Shown piece after piece: positions 1-11,195 of a DNA stretch of 64,000 bases. The stretch covers positions 13,362,479 through 13,426,478 of the forward strand of contig OZ017800.1 of NCBI GenBank assembly GCA_963969395.1. Direction: 5' to 3'. The DNA is from Pseudoscleropodium purum. Its lineage: Eukaryota > Streptophyta > Bryopsida > Hypnales > Brachytheciaceae. The notes under the pieces were generated by a model that did not search any database, was not told where the DNA came from, and saw only the letters and a program-made list of their open reading frames with translations. How positions within the stretch are numbered: position 1 is the stretch's first letter; each line of letters starts with the position of its first letter. The translations under genes were made by a program, and so were the position numbers.

Positions 1-2655
1 TTGAATCCCTCCATTTGTGTCCCACCCACCATAAGTCTCTATGTCAATGTTTCGATCCGAAGCTGGTGTCCAATACTGAATTTGGATTTGTTTTATGTGC
101 GATGGATCTGGATTCAGCTTTGTAATTGCCCTTGCAAGCCAAAATGGCTTTGGGTCACCATCTGCAGGGCGCACTACAACAAATGAACCTGCATGCGTAT
201 CACATACAATACGAAATGAAGGTGGAGGACGATCACGCCTACGTCCAACAAAAGGGCGATCCTCTGCTTCTTCTTCATTCATTGTGCCATCTCTTTGCCT
301 TCGGTCAACATCGTCATGAGTGACTCTAGAAGTAGGCCAAAAAGCATCTAATAGCCTCTCTCGCACTTGTAGAGGTGCATCAAATGCAGCTCTAACACCC
401 ACCCAATACTTCTTGATGGGATCGTTTTTTCGTCTAAATTCTCCAGAGGCATCGTCGTTGGCCATTTGGTTCCAATAAGCAATGAAACCATTTAATCCTT
501 TCTTTACCTCAACAAAGGCTTTAATCTGCTCCGGTTTTAGAGGTAGTGGACTACCATTGGGAACTTTAGGACGCCCATCTTCAGTCTCATTCCACAACCG
601 AATTCCTTTGCCATTTTCCGGCAACCAGTCCTTGTCAGTGCAAAGGTCCTTATACTCCATTATGGGCCATCCATTAGAATTCATAGAAAACTTGAACTGT
701 TGGGAAAAAGAATGACCTTCTAAAAAATTTCCACCTGTACCCAAATATCCATGCACAAATGTCTTGAAGTCCGGAACCTCCTCTATAAGATGAGGAATTA
801 CGAGGTGTGATTCACAATCCATAAATGATTTCATCAACTTCGGAAGTATTGGGTAGTCATTCATTTTCAACTTCGTGCTCCATCGACCAAAAAGAGCATC
901 GATGTCTTCGTGAGTATGCCCAACAATAAAGAAATTTATGTATACCTCCTTGAAAATGTCTTTGTACACTAACAAAGAGCAATAGGCAAAAACCCATCGG
1001 TTCTTGTTGTCTCCAGAGCAATTATCAAGCTGCAAAGTTAATATTGGTGGAAGAGGATGAGCCAAAAGTGATTCATCAAAAGGGGGAAGTAGTGAATCCA
1101 AGCAAGCTTCTGAACCACTCAAAAGTGCCTTTGTTAACAAGGATTGCCCTTCTTCTTCTGAAAATAAATTGCGGGAAGAATTCTTTGGAGGTGTTTCTAA
1201 ATCATGCAATAATTTTGCAATGGATCCAACAGTATGGTTTGAGTCTGTTGGAAATATGTTGAGGCCATAGTGTGCATATCGGACATCACCATGACCATGT
1301 GCTATCATACCCGTCACAGCAATGGGCATCTTCATAAAAGGATCTATCGACTTGGTCTTGTGAGAGAAGTGTGGCGAAACCGTCTTGGAGTGATCCATTT
1401 TGTCATGAATGATAGTGAGCATTTTGTCAGGGTATTTTTCAAATATATAACGATTTGCATAGTACAATTCTCTATGTGCCCTTTGGCCTACAAGGTGAAT
1501 ATTTAAAAGTGTAGACCACTTTTCTTGTGCAACCGAAAATGGAGTGCATGCACATCTAAGTTGCTTGTATCGATCACACAAGCCACAACGCGCAAAAGTA
1601 TCTCCTCGAGCCTTTGGTGCATACTCTAGAAAATAAGCACACCGAATGTTGCTCAAGCCACTAGATGATATTGGCTATAAATTCAACATTGCATTGGCCT
1701 CATTGAGGATTGGCAATTGGTCACGCCAACGAAATGGTGATGGCAAAACCATTGTGGTCACTTTCTCTCCAGACTCCATTGTCCTAGTTTTATGTGGCAT
1801 TTTGTTTGCATTCGACACAAGCAATGTTAGAAGCGTGGCAGTTGCTTGCAAGGTATGTGTATGGGGTTTCTTGGACTTCGAATTCCTGTGCCCCTTTGCT
1901 TGCTTCCCAGCTCTAGCCATTTCCTTGTACCTATAGAAAGTTGCTTTTGATATACCGTGGATGGTGTACCAAGCTAGAGGACACACTTCCCTTCCTTTCA
2001 AGGTGATACAATCCTTGCCGTCATTGTCTTTGTGGATTTGCCGATGTACCTCAAGAAGACACTTCTTGCGGCATACACTCCGTCATTCACATGAAGTTGG
2101 CACCGGATGGCTTGAATTTGTCCACGTGGGAAAGGCTGTAAGCAATTTTTCACACAACATGTTATAGTTGATACTTCAACAATAGACTGCATTGTGAGGA
2201 GGGATTCCTTTTTTGGAGGAAGATTAGGCTCAAGCCTTTCACGCATGCTTTCATACTGTCGAAGTCCTTTACGAACTCTTTTGTTCGCGGTAGACACAGC
2301 TGTATTGTAAATGTACGTTTGGTCATGGTCATACAAACTGGCACCATTCAGAAATACTTGTTTAATGTGCCAAGATCGCATTGACCACATCCAAGAGGAT
2401 GGAACTTCCTCTTCACATAAAGACTCTGCAATTTGAATGGCCACTCGATCATCACCCAAAGGCTCTCCATTTGTATCGATGACAAGCTCGAGATCCACAT
2501 TATAACAAATTGCATTTGCGACATCATCTCCAGCATTGTTTCTGATAGTGACTGGCATCGTATTCCATTTTGCTCGAGGAATTCCATCACACTGAAAAAC
2601 TCCTTCAAGTAGTGTAGGTACAGAAGTTGTAAACTCTTCAGGTGTATGAAATGTT
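1..2655 (-). pseudogene. Transposase, DUF7869-like (copy A), decayed and cut by window start
   Basis: Leftward reading frame homologous over its whole visible length to the transposase at 41717-44571. Read on the minus strand it has an N-terminal module (2655 to about 2070), a helix-turn-helix-like stretch (TIHGISKATFYRYKE, near 1950), a Cys-containing segment (FARCGLCDRYKQL), then a probable catalytic core with HDKMDHSKT, LQLDNCSGDNKN and GHTHEDIDALFGRWS, and a C-terminal 'PFWLARAI...IQYW' module. The Asp residues in these motifs could form an RNase-H-like DDE/D site; that is inference, and the DUF7869 name is from memory of the motif set. Two lesions are visible: a one-base frameshift near 2068-2075 and an in-frame TAG at 1675-1677 where copy C has Gln (FQLQHIS). 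Downstream of the TAG the frame stays open to base 1. A 3' splice site (TTGCAG) precedes 2655, in the same phase as in copy C, so an upstream exon is likely. Confidence 0.75.
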
Positions 2656-2929
2656 CTGCAAGAAAAAGTACCCAAAATATTAATTTAAATACACATCCCT
2701 TAAACAACTGATGATGCTAGAGTATTAGAAATGTATCATCAACTTGATGAAAAGTAAGAATAGATAAGATATAGATGGACTGACTCTAAAGAATTTAAAA
2801 ATGTATTGTGTTAACTTTCATCTAATGTCAAAAGTAATGTAATCTGATTTTGAATAGTTTATCGTTGAGTCAATGATAAATACTATAAGCTTGCAGTAGG
2901 TCTAAGGTAAAAAAAGCCATTGGCACTTT
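2656..2929. other. Unique spacer upstream of transposase A, probably intron
   Basis: AT-rich DNA between the acceptor site of the transposase exon and the outer end of the inverted duplication. No open frame or repeat recognised. It ends where homology to the right arm begins, so it also holds one side of a rearrangement breakpoint. Confidence 0.4.
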
Positions 2930-3102
2930 CTAAATGCTTCATAAACAGTCTTCTAATATGATCAACTCTATATCACATCAATATACTGAGGTTCATATTC
3001 TAAATTTCTAGAATTGTTTAGTTATCGGTGAGTTGACGATAACTTTGATGATAGAAAATAACATACAAAGTGATCATTTATATATTTTAGGCTAGCAATT
3101 AC

Positions 3103-3718
3103 AATTGATTATTGTGAAATGAACACACCCTTAGATTTGAGTAAAAGTCATCATTGACTCAACGATAACTTTGTATATATTTCACAAAAGTTGATTATTG
3201 TGAAATGAACGCACCTTTGGATTCTACCAAAAGTTATCATTGACTCAACGATAACTTTGCATATATTTCTTGATAGTTGATTATTGTGAAACGAATGCAC
3301 CCTCGGATTTGAATAAAAGTTATCATTGACTCAACGATAACTTGGCATATATTTCACAAAAGTTGATTATTGTGAAATGAACGCATCTTCGGATTTGAAT
3401 AAAAGTTATCGTTGACTCAACGATAACTTTGCATATATTTCTTGACAATGGATTATTGTAAAATGAACGCACCTCTGGAATCTACCAAAAGTTATCGTTG
3501 ACTCAATGATAACTTTGGATATAGTTCACAACAGTTGACTATTGTAAAATGAATGCACCTTTGAATTCTACTAAAAGTTATCGTTGACTCAACGATAACT
3601 TTGCATATATTTCTTGACAATGGATTATTGTGAAATGAACGCACCTTTGGATTCTACCAAAAGTTATCGTTGACTCAATGATAACTTTGCATATTTTTCA
3701 CGACAGTTGATTATAACT
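3103..3718. repeat. 86-bp tandem array carrying family-A palindromes (left arm)
   Basis: Seven palindromic sites spaced exactly 86 bp apart, at 3148-3168, 3234-3254, 3320-3340, 3406-3426, 3492-3512, 3578-3598 and 3664-3684, plus a diverged site at 3022-3042. The perfect 21-bp form is the half-site TTATCGTTGA, a central C and the exact mirror (3406, 3578). Each unit also carries a GATTATTGTGAAATGAACGCACC-like segment. The array lies about 500 bp from the transposase exon, on its 5' side. Binding sites for the transposase or the ParB-like partner are the likely role, by inference. Confidence 0.85.
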
Positions 3719-3739
3719 AATACAAAGCAGTATACCTCG

Positions 3740-4700
3740 CGATTATAACATTCAAAAACACAATGCACTTCCAGATGGACCTAACATGGGTTCTTTTCAC
3801 ACAAATTTTGCTTCAACAACATCTACATGGGGCTACATGACCAAAGACTCTTTTCCGGTTGAGAAAATATGAGGAAGCGTATTTTGCAATTGGAACAATA
3901 CAATGGACACCGCACTTCCTAACATGAATTCCTTTCATACTAATTTTGTTGGAGCGACATCCACATGGGGTTGCATGATCGAAGACTACAATGTGATCTA
4001 CAAAAAATACGAAGTGTACTTCGCGCTTACAACAATGAAAAATACACCACGCTTTTTCATGGACCCAACATAAAATCTGAATACTAATTTCTTAAGAGGA
4101 ATATCTACAAGGGGTTGCATGACCAAAAACTACAATATTCTCCGCACAATAATTGAAAAGGGAATTTTGCAATTGCAACAACGCAAAAGACACTACGTTC
4201 TTCATACACTAAAAATGAATTCTTCTTATATCAATTTCATAAGAGCGGCATCTACATGGAGTTGCATGACGAAGGACTAAAATTTCCTCCGTAGAAAATA
4301 TGAAGCGTACTCCAATTACAACAATGCAAAATACACTGCGCTCTCATGGACTCATCATAAATTCCGTTCATACCAATTTCTTAAGAGCAACATCTACATG
4401 GAGTTGCATGACCGAAGACTACAATTTTCTCCAAACAATAATTGGAAGCATACTTCGCGATTACAACAATACAAAGACACCACCTTTCCTCATACATCCA
4501 ACATGAATTCAAGATATACCAACTTCAAAATAGCAACATGTATATAGGGTTGCATGACCGAAGATTTCATTTCTCTCGACGGAAATGAGAAAAGCAGTTG
4601 TGACACTTGTGATTACAACATTGAAAACCTAAATGCGTCTCCTCACAGATTCAATATGAACTACTTCCACACCAATTTCTTAAGAGCAATGGCTACATGT
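3740..4700. repeat. Degenerate ~142-bp tandem repeat (left arm)
   Basis: At least six diverged units, recognised by the recurring core CATCTACATGGRGTTGCATGA near 3836, 3973, 4117, 4264, 4406 and 4551 (spacing 137-147 bp), with shared CACCAATTTCTTAAGAGCAAC and TACAACAATGCAAAAYAC segments. Short open frames inside it are repeat by-products. The mirrored array is at about 15700-16660. Confidence 0.75.
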
Positions 4701-5130
4701 ATGCAGATGCTTCTATGTTTGTTCAAAACAAACAACAACGGCAACACATTGGTAATGCTACAACCTATTTGAGGATAATGGCACTTACTCGAAACTCATA
4801 GCAACGTCCATGCTCGCCACTGAAACTGTCAAACTTGGGCCAGAAGATGTTGGAATATGTCGCAGCTTAGAATTTTGATTTTCTTAGTATACACCCAAAT
4901 AGGAACGGAAACTAGTCATTAGCTAACCGGATCCGATTAGGTGGGGAAGGAAAACTCAGAATTAGCACGGAACGTGAAGTAGTGGGCTTCTTGGATCTAA
5001 TCCGGTCAGGAGTAACTAACGACGGAAACGGAATGTAACACGGATTAGGTCTAGGACCGGATGATGATGATGAACCGGATTATGATGGTAAACCGGATTC
5101 ATGATGACAAACCGGAAAGGGTCCAGGGAC

Positions 5131-5140
5131 TATAAAAGGA
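5131..5140 (+). promoter_or_regulatory. TATA box of LTR-like copy 1
   Basis: TATAAAAGGA lies about 270 bp inside the element and 190 bp before the reading frame; copy 2 has the same box at 31023 and copy 3 has TATATAAGGA at 47256. It probably drives the element's protein gene. Confidence 0.65.
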
Positions 5141-5308
5141 GGAGCTTTCACTGTTGCACCCCCTTTTAGAAACTCGACCTTGAGCGTGCGCGGTTGAGTT
5201 TTTGTCGTTTGTGCGTCTGAGCGTTTGTGTTTTGTCTGTTCTGCTTCCGGTTGAGATCGGAGAGAGGAAGTGAGGAACGGGACGTGCGGCTAGGAGAGAG
5301 TGAGGTAG

Positions 5309-5314
5309 ATGTGA
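5309..5314 (+). promoter_or_regulatory. Start-stop element (ATGTGA) before the element's ORF
   Basis: ATG immediately followed by TGA, six bases before the main ATG (5321). The same arrangement exists in copies 2 (31198) and 3 (47434). A minimal uORF so close to the start could hold back initiation on the main frame. It is directly visible; a regulatory effect is inference. Confidence 0.5.
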
Positions 5315-5320
5315 GTGGGA

Positions 5321-6979
5321 ATGCCTCAGCTACGTAGGTCGAGGCAAGCGAGTCCCTCTGGAGGCGAGGTGAAGCTCCGGAAAGTCATTCCGGTTATTCC
5401 CTCCACAGAGCCGGAAAAGGCTGAACTCATGGATGATCTCAGATCCATGGGTTGCGTAGGGTTTGCCGAGAAACCTTGGGGTTTTAGGGAGGAGAGAATG
5501 GTCAAGGAGCTCCTCGGAAAGTTGTCCAACCAGTTTGACAACACCGTGAGGGGAACTCCCGTCAGCTGGAACGAGGGGATGTGGAGAGCGGTTTACGGTT
5601 TCCGGGCAGGAGGTTTGGGAATGGCGAGCCGGAAGGATGAGTTTGTCCGAGGGAAGTTCAAGGGAGCCGTCAACCCGAAGGACGGATACGCGGTCGAGGA
5701 TTGCTTGGACGACCGACACCGTCGGCTCCTGCAATTCCTGGTTCCGGTTCTTCACCCGGAAAAGCCGACCAGGGTGACGATCACCCTGGGCAACACCATT
5801 TTCGGTGCCCTCAGTGGTACCCGGAAAGTGGACTGGGCACGGATCATTTCCGATCTCGTGGCCCAGCTCGTTAGTAGGGTTGGGAAGAAAAGGGCCACTC
5901 CAGTGTGCCCTTACCTCTTCCACCTCTATCGGGAGAACCAAGTCCTCACCAACATAGAGGAGAAGGCGTGGAAGACGCAGGAAGTGCTCCTGAAGTATGG
6001 GGAGTCGGAGACGGATGACGAAGCGGAATCCGATTCCGAGTCAGACCGGGAGTCCAGCGAGGAAGAGGAGGAGCCGATGCCGCCGATCAAGCGACAGAAG
6101 CTGACGCCTCCACACAAGCGCGGGACGCCTCCCGGTCAAGACAAACCGGCCCCGGAGGAGAAACCGGAAGCCGAGAAGACCAATTCCGGGGGAGATCCGG
6201 ATATGCAAGATCCGTTCAACAGTCTGATCAACGTCCTCTGCAACATCAGGGCGGATTGGGAGGTGAAGCACAGGACGCTTGCGGCAATCGGCAAGTTGGT
6301 GGGTGCTGCACCGGACAGCAACTTGGCGGAACAAGTGGCGCAATGCATCACGAATCCGGAAGAGACCCGGAAGCAGGAAGCCGAGATCCGCCGGTTGCAG
6401 GAGGAGGTAGATAAACTGAAGGCAACACTTTTTGCCTATCAGGAAGACGTGACGGCCGCTCGGGAGATGGCGGAGGAGACTCGGAAGGTGGCCGAGCAGA
6501 TCAAGACGGTCCTGGGAGAGACCGGAACGGCAACGGCCAAGGCGAAGCTCTTCGACGAGAAGATCCACGAAGAGAAGAAACTATCCGGTTCCCGGATGGT
6601 CCGGATTCTCGCGGACTTCGCCGAGCAGGTGGAGACGGCAATGGTAGAGGGGCGGAAGGCAGCGGACCGGATCGAGGAGAGCAACCGGAAGCTGACGGGA
6701 GCGACGTGCGACAAAGGTATTCACCTTTCGGACATCTCTCTACCGGACCTCTTTCCGGATGCAACTATGGCGAAGGACAGGAAGGATTGGACTCCTGAGT
6801 CCAAGAAGTCTGCACGGACTGGGACTCCGGGCACGAGACCGGATATCACCATCGACCTGGAGTCTCCACCCGGACCGAATCCTGCGGAGGGGGAACGGGT
6901 CCGGAATTTGAGCGAAGTCTTCGAGGAGCTAGTCCCGGAGGTCGGAAGCCCGACGATAGGATCTAGAGTTGTAGGGTAG
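5321..6979 (+). CDS. Gag-like/unknown nuclear protein of LTR-like element, copy 1 (552 aa)
   Basis: Intact frame from the ATG at 5321 (MPQLRRSRQ) to TAG. The N-terminal half is a globular region with Trp-rich motifs (SWNEGMWRAVYGF) and the segment WARIISDLVAQLVSRVGKK...CPYLFHLYRE, which reminds me of the extra-ORF 'plant transposon protein' domains of some Ty3-type plant retroelements (weak, from memory). Around residues 227-250 is a Ser/Glu/Asp-rich acidic run, then a basic nuclear-localisation-like stretch (IKRQKLTPPHKR, about 255-266), a Pro/Glu linker, and a long coiled coil (about 345-455). The C-terminus is polar. No zinc knuckle, protease, reverse transcriptase or integrase motif is present. 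The frame is nearly unchanged between copies 1 and 3, implying recent coding constraint. Confidence 0.8.
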   Translation: MPQLRRSRQASPSGGEVKLRKVIPVIPSTEPEKAELMDDLRSMGCVGFAEKPWGFREERMVKELLGKLSNQFDNTVRGTPVSWNEGMWRAVYGFRAGGLGMASRKDEFVRGKFKGAVNPKDGYAVEDCLDDRHRRLLQFLVPVLHPEKPTRVTITLGNTIFGALSGTRKVDWARIISDLVAQLVSRVGKKRATPVCPYLFHLYRENQVLTNIEEKAWKTQEVLLKYGESETDDEAESDSESDRESSEEEEEPMPPIKRQKLTPPHKRGTPPGQDKPAPEEKPEAEKTNSGGDPDMQDPFNSLINVLCNIRADWEVKHRTLAAIGKLVGAAPDSNLAEQVAQCITNPEETRKQEAEIRRLQEEVDKLKATLFAYQEDVTAAREMAEETRKVAEQIKTVLGETGTATAKAKLFDEKIHEEKKLSGSRMVRILADFAEQVETAMVEGRKAADRIEESNRKLTGATCDKGIHLSDISLPDLFPDATMAKDRKDWTPESKKSARTGTPGTRPDITIDLESPPGPNPAEGERVRNLSEVFEELVPEVGSPTIGSRVVG

Positions 6980-7130
6980 ATAGGATTTTAATTTCAGTTA
7001 GGAGTAGGAGCGGATCCGGATCCGGATCCGGCTCAATAGTATTAGGTTAGACCGGAAGTTAGATTTAGGTGGCGGCGGACCCCCACGGGTTTTCCGCTCC
7101 TTTTTGTGCTTTTAGGGTTTTGACCCTTTG

Positions 7131-7140
7131 TATATAAATC
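7131..7140 (+). promoter_or_regulatory. Second TATA-like box, 3' part of LTR-like copy 1
   Basis: TATATAAATC in GC-rich context, 150 bp after the stop codon, conserved at 33019 (copy 2) and 49255 (copy 3). In a solo-LTR reading this could be the true U3/R promoter, with the protein gene lying in U3. The 1 kb that follows has no open frame. Confidence 0.45.
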
Positions 7141-8166
7141 GGTTCCTGCGATGGGAATTGGGAGTTGTTCATTTTGCAAACTTCTTGTACCTTTCTATTC
7201 TCTTCGTTGTGTATCTCTCTCCAGCGCGACAGGATTGTATGATGTGGAGTTAGGATAGTACGAGTGAGTTTGTAAGTGATTTCTCCCCTTAGTGTTTATT
7301 TTCTGATCCAAGGTGCATGTGAGTAGGTACCGAAGAGTTGGGAGTGAACTTAGTTCCTCAGCACGTCTAGAGTTTGAGATTCCGGGTGAGAAAGCCGTTG
7401 TTAGGCTAGGCGGGTAGGGAGGGATTCCTTAGCTGCGCTAGAACTCCCGGGTGGGAAATCCGGTCGAGTGTCCGATCTCCTGTGAGGTCTCACCACCTGT
7501 ATGGGTAACGGAAGAACTTTAGTTGATGTTGGAACGGACGGGTGCACTTGTAACCACCTGTCTTCGCACGGATCGGAAGTAGCATCAAGGTCGTTGTAGT
7601 ACGAGAGGGTCGAGTGTGGGGTCTTTGTGTGACCTACGACCCGGATTGCTATCTGGGTTGTTGTGAAGGACCAAACCGGATCCGGATTAGCTTAGGAGTC
7701 TAGAAGGTAGGACAGTGGGTCTTCAGCCACTATAAGTCACGGAAGGAGTGGTGGGCCTACCACTCTCAAAATTAAGCGGCGACCCCTCTGATGGTGAAAC
7801 AGAGGCAAAACCAAACCGGATAGGATTACGGGTACAGGATGACCATCCCGACCGGATTGGTCAGGACGGATTTCTAGGATCGGAAGTTGTGAGATCCTGG
7901 GATTTGGGTGTTTGTACGGACCGGATAGTTAGTAGGACCGGAAGAAGGAGTAATCCGGTCTGTAGTTACCCGGTGTGGTAGTATTTCTGGTTCTAGATCT
8001 AGGACCGGAAAGTAAGATTGGCATACTGACTGAGCTTAACTGCTTAATAGAGCTAGATACTTCACAGGATCTCGTGGGTTCGATCTTTAGAGTCACTTAG
8101 TTATACTCTAGAGCGATTTTTGTGAGTATAATGGGGAATTGACCTGCCCTGTGCTGCGACAGAATA

Positions 8167-10244
8167 CAATACGCCGCAGTCCGCAAGAGTATAAGAAAGC
8201 TCAACAAAGGAAAATGAACAAGTCAGCTACAGAAAGACTGATTAATTTTGATGTGAAATTGGCACAGAAGATGGAGGTTCCGGAGAAGGTAGACAGAGCT
8301 TCTAGAGAGTAGGCGCGGAAATACTTGAGCAAAATGTTCTGGATTTTTGTATTTCCCTCAAATTCCTCAACATCATTCCACATCGGCGTACAACTTCTCT
8401 GACATCACTTAACGCTTTGAGCAATGTTAGCACATTCCTTGTCAGGTTTACACCATTGGAGTGTGGCGCCTTTAGTATGGAATCAACAACAGATTTGCCA
8501 ACATTATAATGTTTATTAATAGTGTATATATTTATTCACATTCTTTGGATGATATTTGATGAATTTATGAAGGGCTGACATACCATGAAACAATACTTCC
8601 CAACAGCTACACACTTAAAGTAGGGGGGCTCAAAAATCATTCATCTAAAGAAAAAGATGCATTTTTATTATTTTCGTTATTTTTGATATTTCGTTACAAT
8701 ATAACAAAATAACAATATGACAAAATTAAAAAATTAAAAAAACAAGTATTACTCAAATAAATACTAAAAATTAAAAAATTTTAAATTTTAAATTTTAAAC
8801 TTTAAACTTCAAATTTTAAATTTTAAATTTGAATTTTAAATTTTAAATTCAAAATTTTAAAATTTATAATTAACAATATAATAAAATAACAATGTAAAAA
8901 AATAACAATATAACAATATAACAATCATACTACTAAAATCATAACTCCCATTGTAATATTGTAAATGCTACCATTAATACTAAGGACTACTGCTTGTTAT
9001 GCTACGCATTTATTGTATCACATTGGTAAAATTATGATACATTTCAATAGAATGCATGATAATGATTTCAATAAGTCTTTAAAATAATTATTTTAAATTT
9101 TTGGTAAAAGTACTTTCAATTATGCATACGTAGATATCATATTTTTTCACAATGTGATATTTCAGAAATACAGTAGCAATTTGCATCACCTTTGTAATAT
9201 CACTTATTACAAAGAGTGATATTATAGAAATAATATAGTTGTTGCAATTAAGGTGATATTAAAGAAGATTTGTAGGGTGATATTATAGAGGTAGCAATTC
9301 CATTGCTTCTCTTGGCTTACATTTCTATGATTTTGTGCTTTTGTGAGTTTTGAGCTTTCATGATTTCCATTTTCAATTGCTATTATCAAATGATTTTGAG
9401 AAATTTATTCAATTCAAGCAATTTTGAATTTCACAACAATTAAGCTATTTACAAAGTTTTTGATATTTATAAGTTTTTCTTTTCAATTCTTCAATTTGAG
9501 GTGCCATTCTTTGTAAAAAATTGAGTCAAATTTCTAATGCATTCTAATATACGTGTATCCCTCATAGTATTCACTATTGCATATATTTCATTCATCATTC
9601 TATAAATTCCTATTGTACATTTCAATATATGCTTACTTGTACAGGAAATTATACAAAGATTTTTGTAAATTTTAATTAAAGATTTATTGAATTTTTTTCA
9701 CATTTCAGGTGGAAAGTGAATACGCTCAGCGAGACATAGTCGAAATTGAAACGGAGTGTTTTTTTATTTGGAAAATGACGGTGCTTTCATGAAAACACAG
9801 AGAGAACAAACAATTAGGCTGGCTCACTCAGCAAACTAATTAAATGAACTGGTAACTAAATTAATAAAATGAAATATGGTGTTAAGGCAGGTACCCCCAA
9901 AATTGCCACTTTTATGAATTGTGTCTAGTTATTATTGTTAGACTAGTCAAATTTTCATATTTTCCTATTGGCAAGTGAAAGGAAGTTCTAGTGTACTAAA
10001 AAACATGACACTTGGATACCATATGCATAAGTTATGGAGGGTCAAAGTTCTTTTTGGTAGATGTTCTCAAATCATTTATTCAACATATGTACATATTGAT
10101 TTGGGATATGTACACAAAGAGATGGTGATGGGTTTAAGTAGGGTGTAATTTTGGGTGTACTCACCTTAGTTCTTTATATTGATGAAGTGTCTGGAATTTC
10201 CCAATCCTTAGAAGAAATCCTCTCTACAACCCACAATCACCAAC
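8167..10244. other. AT-rich inner part of left arm, no gene
   Basis: Contains a low-complexity AAATTTTAAATTT tract (about 8700-8930) and otherwise AT-rich DNA leading to the promoter of the spacer gene. The short frame at 8201-8383 is identical to 15323-15505 only because the arms are copies. No protein family recognised. Confidence 0.5.
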
Positions 10245-11048
10245 ATGGGTAAGTTCCACAATAGTTTGTCAAGGACTTGGGATTATAAATTCATTTTCAA
10301 GCTAATTATGTAATTATAAAGAGTGAATTATTATTGTTAGTAATTTTTTGAAAAGAAATAGGCTTTAGGCCTCACCTTGCCAAATATCATATTCATGGTC
10401 ATGGATTGGTGGCAATCTTTGCACTTCAAGATGGCCTTGTTGATTTTCAATACGTTCAAGCCGATACTTCGAGGAGAAACATATCAATTGTTTGGATGGT
10501 TAAGAAGTGTTGGAGTGGGTTTAACTTCTGATGAACTCAATTACCTGCCCAAATCAATTCCTATTAATAGTACCAATTTCTTCATCACTAGAGAATGCTT
10601 CCTAGCTTTTAGAAAAGCAGGGTTTAATAATAGGGTCACACTAGAAGATGAAGAGCTTCAAGGTACATTCCCTTACATGTTTCACACTAGGTGTACTGCC
10701 TTTGTTACACAATATGAAAATGAGACTATCTTTGTTCATCAGGTGAAGTTTAGTAGGAAATTACAGGATCTTTGGGGCAACTGTACACTGACATATGAAG
10801 ATTTCGTAAGTCATCATTTATTTAAGTCAAGTTTGATAAGAAGTGAAACTTTCAAGAATTTGGATATATCAACGGCAAAGCACTTAACAATGCGATTGAA
10901 GAAAATAATTGGCTCTAAAATGCCTATCCTTGAAAATTTCGATTGGAGACGGGAATGGTTGTATTTTCATGCAGCTTCTACTCTTGACTACCTCAACGAA
11001 GACCTTGTGCTCCTCCAAGGTGATGGAGAAAACATTGCAGTGCGATAG
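10245..11048 (+). CDS. Unknown two-exon gene in the spacer of the inverted duplication
   Basis: Main exon 10369-11048 encodes about 226 residues (LPNIIFMVMDWWQSL... to GDGENIAVR). It has no ATG at its 5' end, but a four-base exon ATGG at 10245-10248, followed by a consensus donor GTAAGT and joined to the acceptor TTTAG at 10368, gives ATG-GGC-CTC-ACC-TTG in frame. The protein is globular with several Trp and no membrane segment or motif I recognise. The promoter, micro-exon and most of the intron lie inside the left arm and are therefore duplicated, inverted, in the right arm, where the main exon is absent. The gene may be a host fragment caught in the duplication or element cargo. Confidence 0.5.
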
Positions 11049-11195
11049 TATGTTCTTATTCCATCCTCATTGTCATTGGGCTTAGCAGAAGGCCATGTTG
11101 AACAGAAGATGTAATGCTTCATATTGATGGAATTGAAAGTAGTTGAAAAAGTTGATCGATGTTGCTCTTTGGACCAATGCTTATTAGTATTTCCT

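Larger units (their letters stand above)
4858..8161 (+). mobile_element. LTR-like element, copy 1 (3304 bp, TSD GAATA)
   Basis: Begins TGTCGCAGC and ends GCTGCGACA, flanked by the direct repeat GAATA (4853-4857 and 8162-8166). The unoccupied site is preserved in the right arm at 15540-15544, which fixes both ends directly. Close copies lie at 30767-34049 and 47001-50284. TG...CA ends and 5-bp duplications are typical of LTRs, yet no second copy of the terminal sequence lies inside, so the whole 3.3 kb is best read as a solo LTR that encodes a protein. A cut-and-paste element with TGTNR ends (Ginger-like) is the alternative. GC content is much higher than the surroundings, with many CCGGAT motifs. 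Confidence 0.88.
2930..10364. repeat. Left arm of giant inverted duplication
   Basis: Reverse-complement match to 13342-17467. The outer end is at CTAAATGCTTCATAAAC (2930 on) and the inner end at AAAAGAAATAGGCT (to 10364). After removing the 3.3-kb element and its target duplication at 4858-8166, the arm is about 4.13 kb, matching the 4.13-kb right arm. Only scattered differences were found where compared (for example GTCTGGAA here, GTCCGGAA in the right arm), so the duplication is recent or homogenised. It contains an 86-bp tandem array, a ~142-bp degenerate array, AT-rich DNA and the promoter, first exon and intron of the spacer gene. The outer flanks show no target-site duplication. Confidence 0.92.

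Noticed and set aside
3103..3718. CRISPR array
   Set aside because: The 86-bp spacing is regular, but the spacers are themselves repeats, the DNA is eukaryotic, and no cas gene is present.
5330..6764. Long minus-strand frames opposite the element protein gene (also at 31219-32704 and 47455-48940)
   Set aside because: They are antisense shadows of a GC-rich, strongly biased coding frame and repeat in all three copies for that reason.
4858..8161. Complete LTR retrotransposon with two LTRs
   Set aside because: I looked for an internal repeat of the TGTCGCAGCTTAG end, a primer-binding site and polypurine tract and found none within the 3.3 kb.
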